From Salinicoccus sp. Bachu38 (GTDB taxonomy: Bacteria > Bacillota > Bacilli > Staphylococcales > Salinicoccaceae): a stretch of DNA of 64,000 nt. Position numbers and translations under genes: made by a program. This document shows positions 63,030 to 64,000 of this stretch, piece after piece. The stretch lies in the NCBI RefSeq assembly GCF_038561955.2, contig NZ_CP138333.2, positions 558,001 to 622,000 on the forward strand, given 5' to 3'. Below the pieces are notes generated by a model. That model saw only the letters and a program-made list of their open reading frames with translations. It was not told the DNA's origin and did not search any database. Position 1 is the first letter of the stretch. Each line of letters starts with the position of its first letter.

Positions 63030-63148
63030 GCCATCGTCCTGTGACGCATCGATACATCTTTTATTTCCGGATAACTGTATCGTAGAATAAAAACCCGCCT
63101 ACGGCACCCGGGCCTCCGCCCCGAAACAGGCCCCTAATAATAGTTAAG

Positions 63149-63207
63149 TTAACATTTAATTAAATATTGTTAATATTATGTTATATAAAGTGAAGTTAGG
63201 GTATAAT
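63149..63207 (+). promoter_or_regulatory. comK promoter region with AT-rich dyad
   Basis: TTAACA (63149-63154) and TGTTAA (63168-63173) flank an AT-only core containing TTTAATTAAA. TATAAT follows at 63202-63207 without a good -35, as expected for an activated promoter. AAAGGGG precedes the comK ATG. Confidence 0.5.
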
Positions 63208-63237
63208 TGAGGTTGCAACTACATAAAGGGGTGAACC

Positions 63238-63762
63238 ATGTTTACGACACCATCATTGAATCCGGGTCTCTGCTACATCGAACCCGTCCGGCATGCGGAG
63301 TTCCTGTGCCAGGCGGTCTACCACGGCGAGGCGCCGCAACCATCACACAAGCCGACAGAAGCACTGATCGACGAGCTGCTCATCTACTATTACGGGACGA
63401 ACCTCGCGGCGCGGCGGGCCCATCTGAAAGCGGCGCATGCCATCCACCGCATGGGCCCGATCGTCATCGACGAGCGCATCCAGTTCGTCCTGTTCCCGAT
63501 TACGACGAGCCGCGCGCGCAATCCATTCTGGATCAATCTCCACCATTTCCTCATGTGCCAGCCGGCAGGGGAGGGGATGACCGATATCCACTTCAATCAT
63601 GGTATGATGAAGTCGGTAGCGGCCGACTACAATTTTTGCGAGAAGCAGTATGAAAAGGCGCTCCGGGTGCTGGACCGCTCGACGAAGATCCGGGAACAGA
63701 GCGCACTCTACATCACACGGCAGCTTCAAAGGAACGGTCAGGGCGCAGATTTCAGCAGATAA
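63238..63762 (+). CDS. comK: Competence transcription factor ComK
   Basis: A 174-residue ComK-family protein. IVIDERIQFVLFPITTSRARNPFWI and the following VTFSNG-like DIHFNHGMMKSVAADYNFCEKQYEKA correspond to the conserved core of B. subtilis ComK (IMVDPSNQIFLFPTLSS..., ELPISYNSFENQ). ComK activates DNA-uptake genes through AAAA-N5-TTTT boxes. Its degrader adaptor MecA and the effector CoiA are in this window. Confidence 0.85.
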   Translation: MFTTPSLNPGLCYIEPVRHAEFLCQAVYHGEAPQPSHKPTEALIDELLIYYYGTNLAARRAHLKAAHAIHRMGPIVIDERIQFVLFPITTSRARNPFWINLHHFLMCQPAGEGMTDIHFNHGMMKSVAADYNFCEKQYEKALRVLDRSTKIREQSALYITRQLQRNGQGADFSR

Positions 63763-63838
63763 TTTATTTTTCTGTATATTATAACTTTTCATTTTAGGTA
63801 ATCTTTAGCATAATGATAATGTGAACGGAGGATGCGAC

Positions 63839-64000
63839 ATGAAGATTCTGATGGCCGGCGGCATATATATCGATCAGAGTGGAAATGCAGCTTCGTTCAT
63901 CGGCGGGCATGAAGTGGCGGTACTGACCGCCACCCATTCCCGCCACACCGTTCATCTACATACGAATCTCAGTTCCGAATCGACGGAACAGACGAAGGAA
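63839..64000 (+). CDS. Unidentified protein, N-terminal part
   Basis: 54 codons are present up to the right edge, starting MKILMAGGIYIDQSGNAASF. GGAGG precedes the ATG. No family is recognised from this piece. The short gap from comK contains no terminator, but a -10-like GATAAT lies at 63815-63820. Confidence 0.6.
   Translation, partial: MKILMAGGIYIDQSGNAASFIGGHEVAVLTATHSRHTVHLHTNLSSESTEQTKE

Overview
The window looks like chromosome of a moderately GC-rich member of the Staphylococcaceae, most likely Salinicoccus or a close relative. The inference rests on gene order and protein type, not on a database search. Staphylococcal blocks are intact: opp-fabH-fabF-trpS-spx-mecA-coiA-pepF-(RsaE)-yjbH-trHb-CYTH-relQ-ppnK-mgtE-antiporter-fabI, and ltaA-murE-prfC-(terC)-htrA-ktrB. 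MurE carries the lysine-type signature DNPANDDPR. Salt adaptation is suggested by acidic, low-complexity linkers in OppA, HtrA and OppC.

Left part (1-32 kb). A partial glpP and a nitronate monooxygenase precede an oligopeptide ABC transporter whose two transcription units each have a cre box; oppA also has a good CodY box. Fatty acid synthesis genes fabHF and fabI each carry a FapR operator. The redox and proteolysis switch Spx, its adaptors MecA and YjbH, and the sRNA RsaE/RoxS lie close together. A ba3-type oxidase cluster (16.9-20.5 kb) ends tail to tail against a Crp-family regulator and has a Crp-type site at -41.5 of its promoter. Alarmone synthase, NAD kinase, Mg2+ transport, cation antiport, RNA-ligase-like, esterase and amino-acid symport genes follow.

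Middle part (33-50 kb). An AI-2E-type permease, an MBL hydrolase, a TetR-controlled ABC exporter with two perfect operators, and a signal-less M23/SH3 peptidoglycan hydrolase lead into an unusual mirror-image duplication. Two copies of a module (Tat-signal small subunit, Fe-S GMC oxidoreductase, own TatC, with a divergent two-helix membrane protein) face each other around galU. A NERD-domain gene follows.

Right part (50-64 kb). CapA-like phosphatase, LtaA, MurE, RF3, a yybP-ykoY manganese riboswitch before a TerC exporter, HtrA, KtrB, a degenerate phosphoesterase, two CotF-related genes, and a divergent sigma-factor/comK pair at the end.

Two structures stand out. A 41-bp tandem repeat family occupies five intergenic regions; all five lie between convergent genes, and these are exactly the convergent gaps longer than about 200 bp. 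A shared leader of about 47 bp precedes coiA and the NERD gene, with comK and a sigma factor in the same window, which suggests a competence regulon. No rRNA, tRNA, CRISPR array, insertion sequence or prophage was seen.
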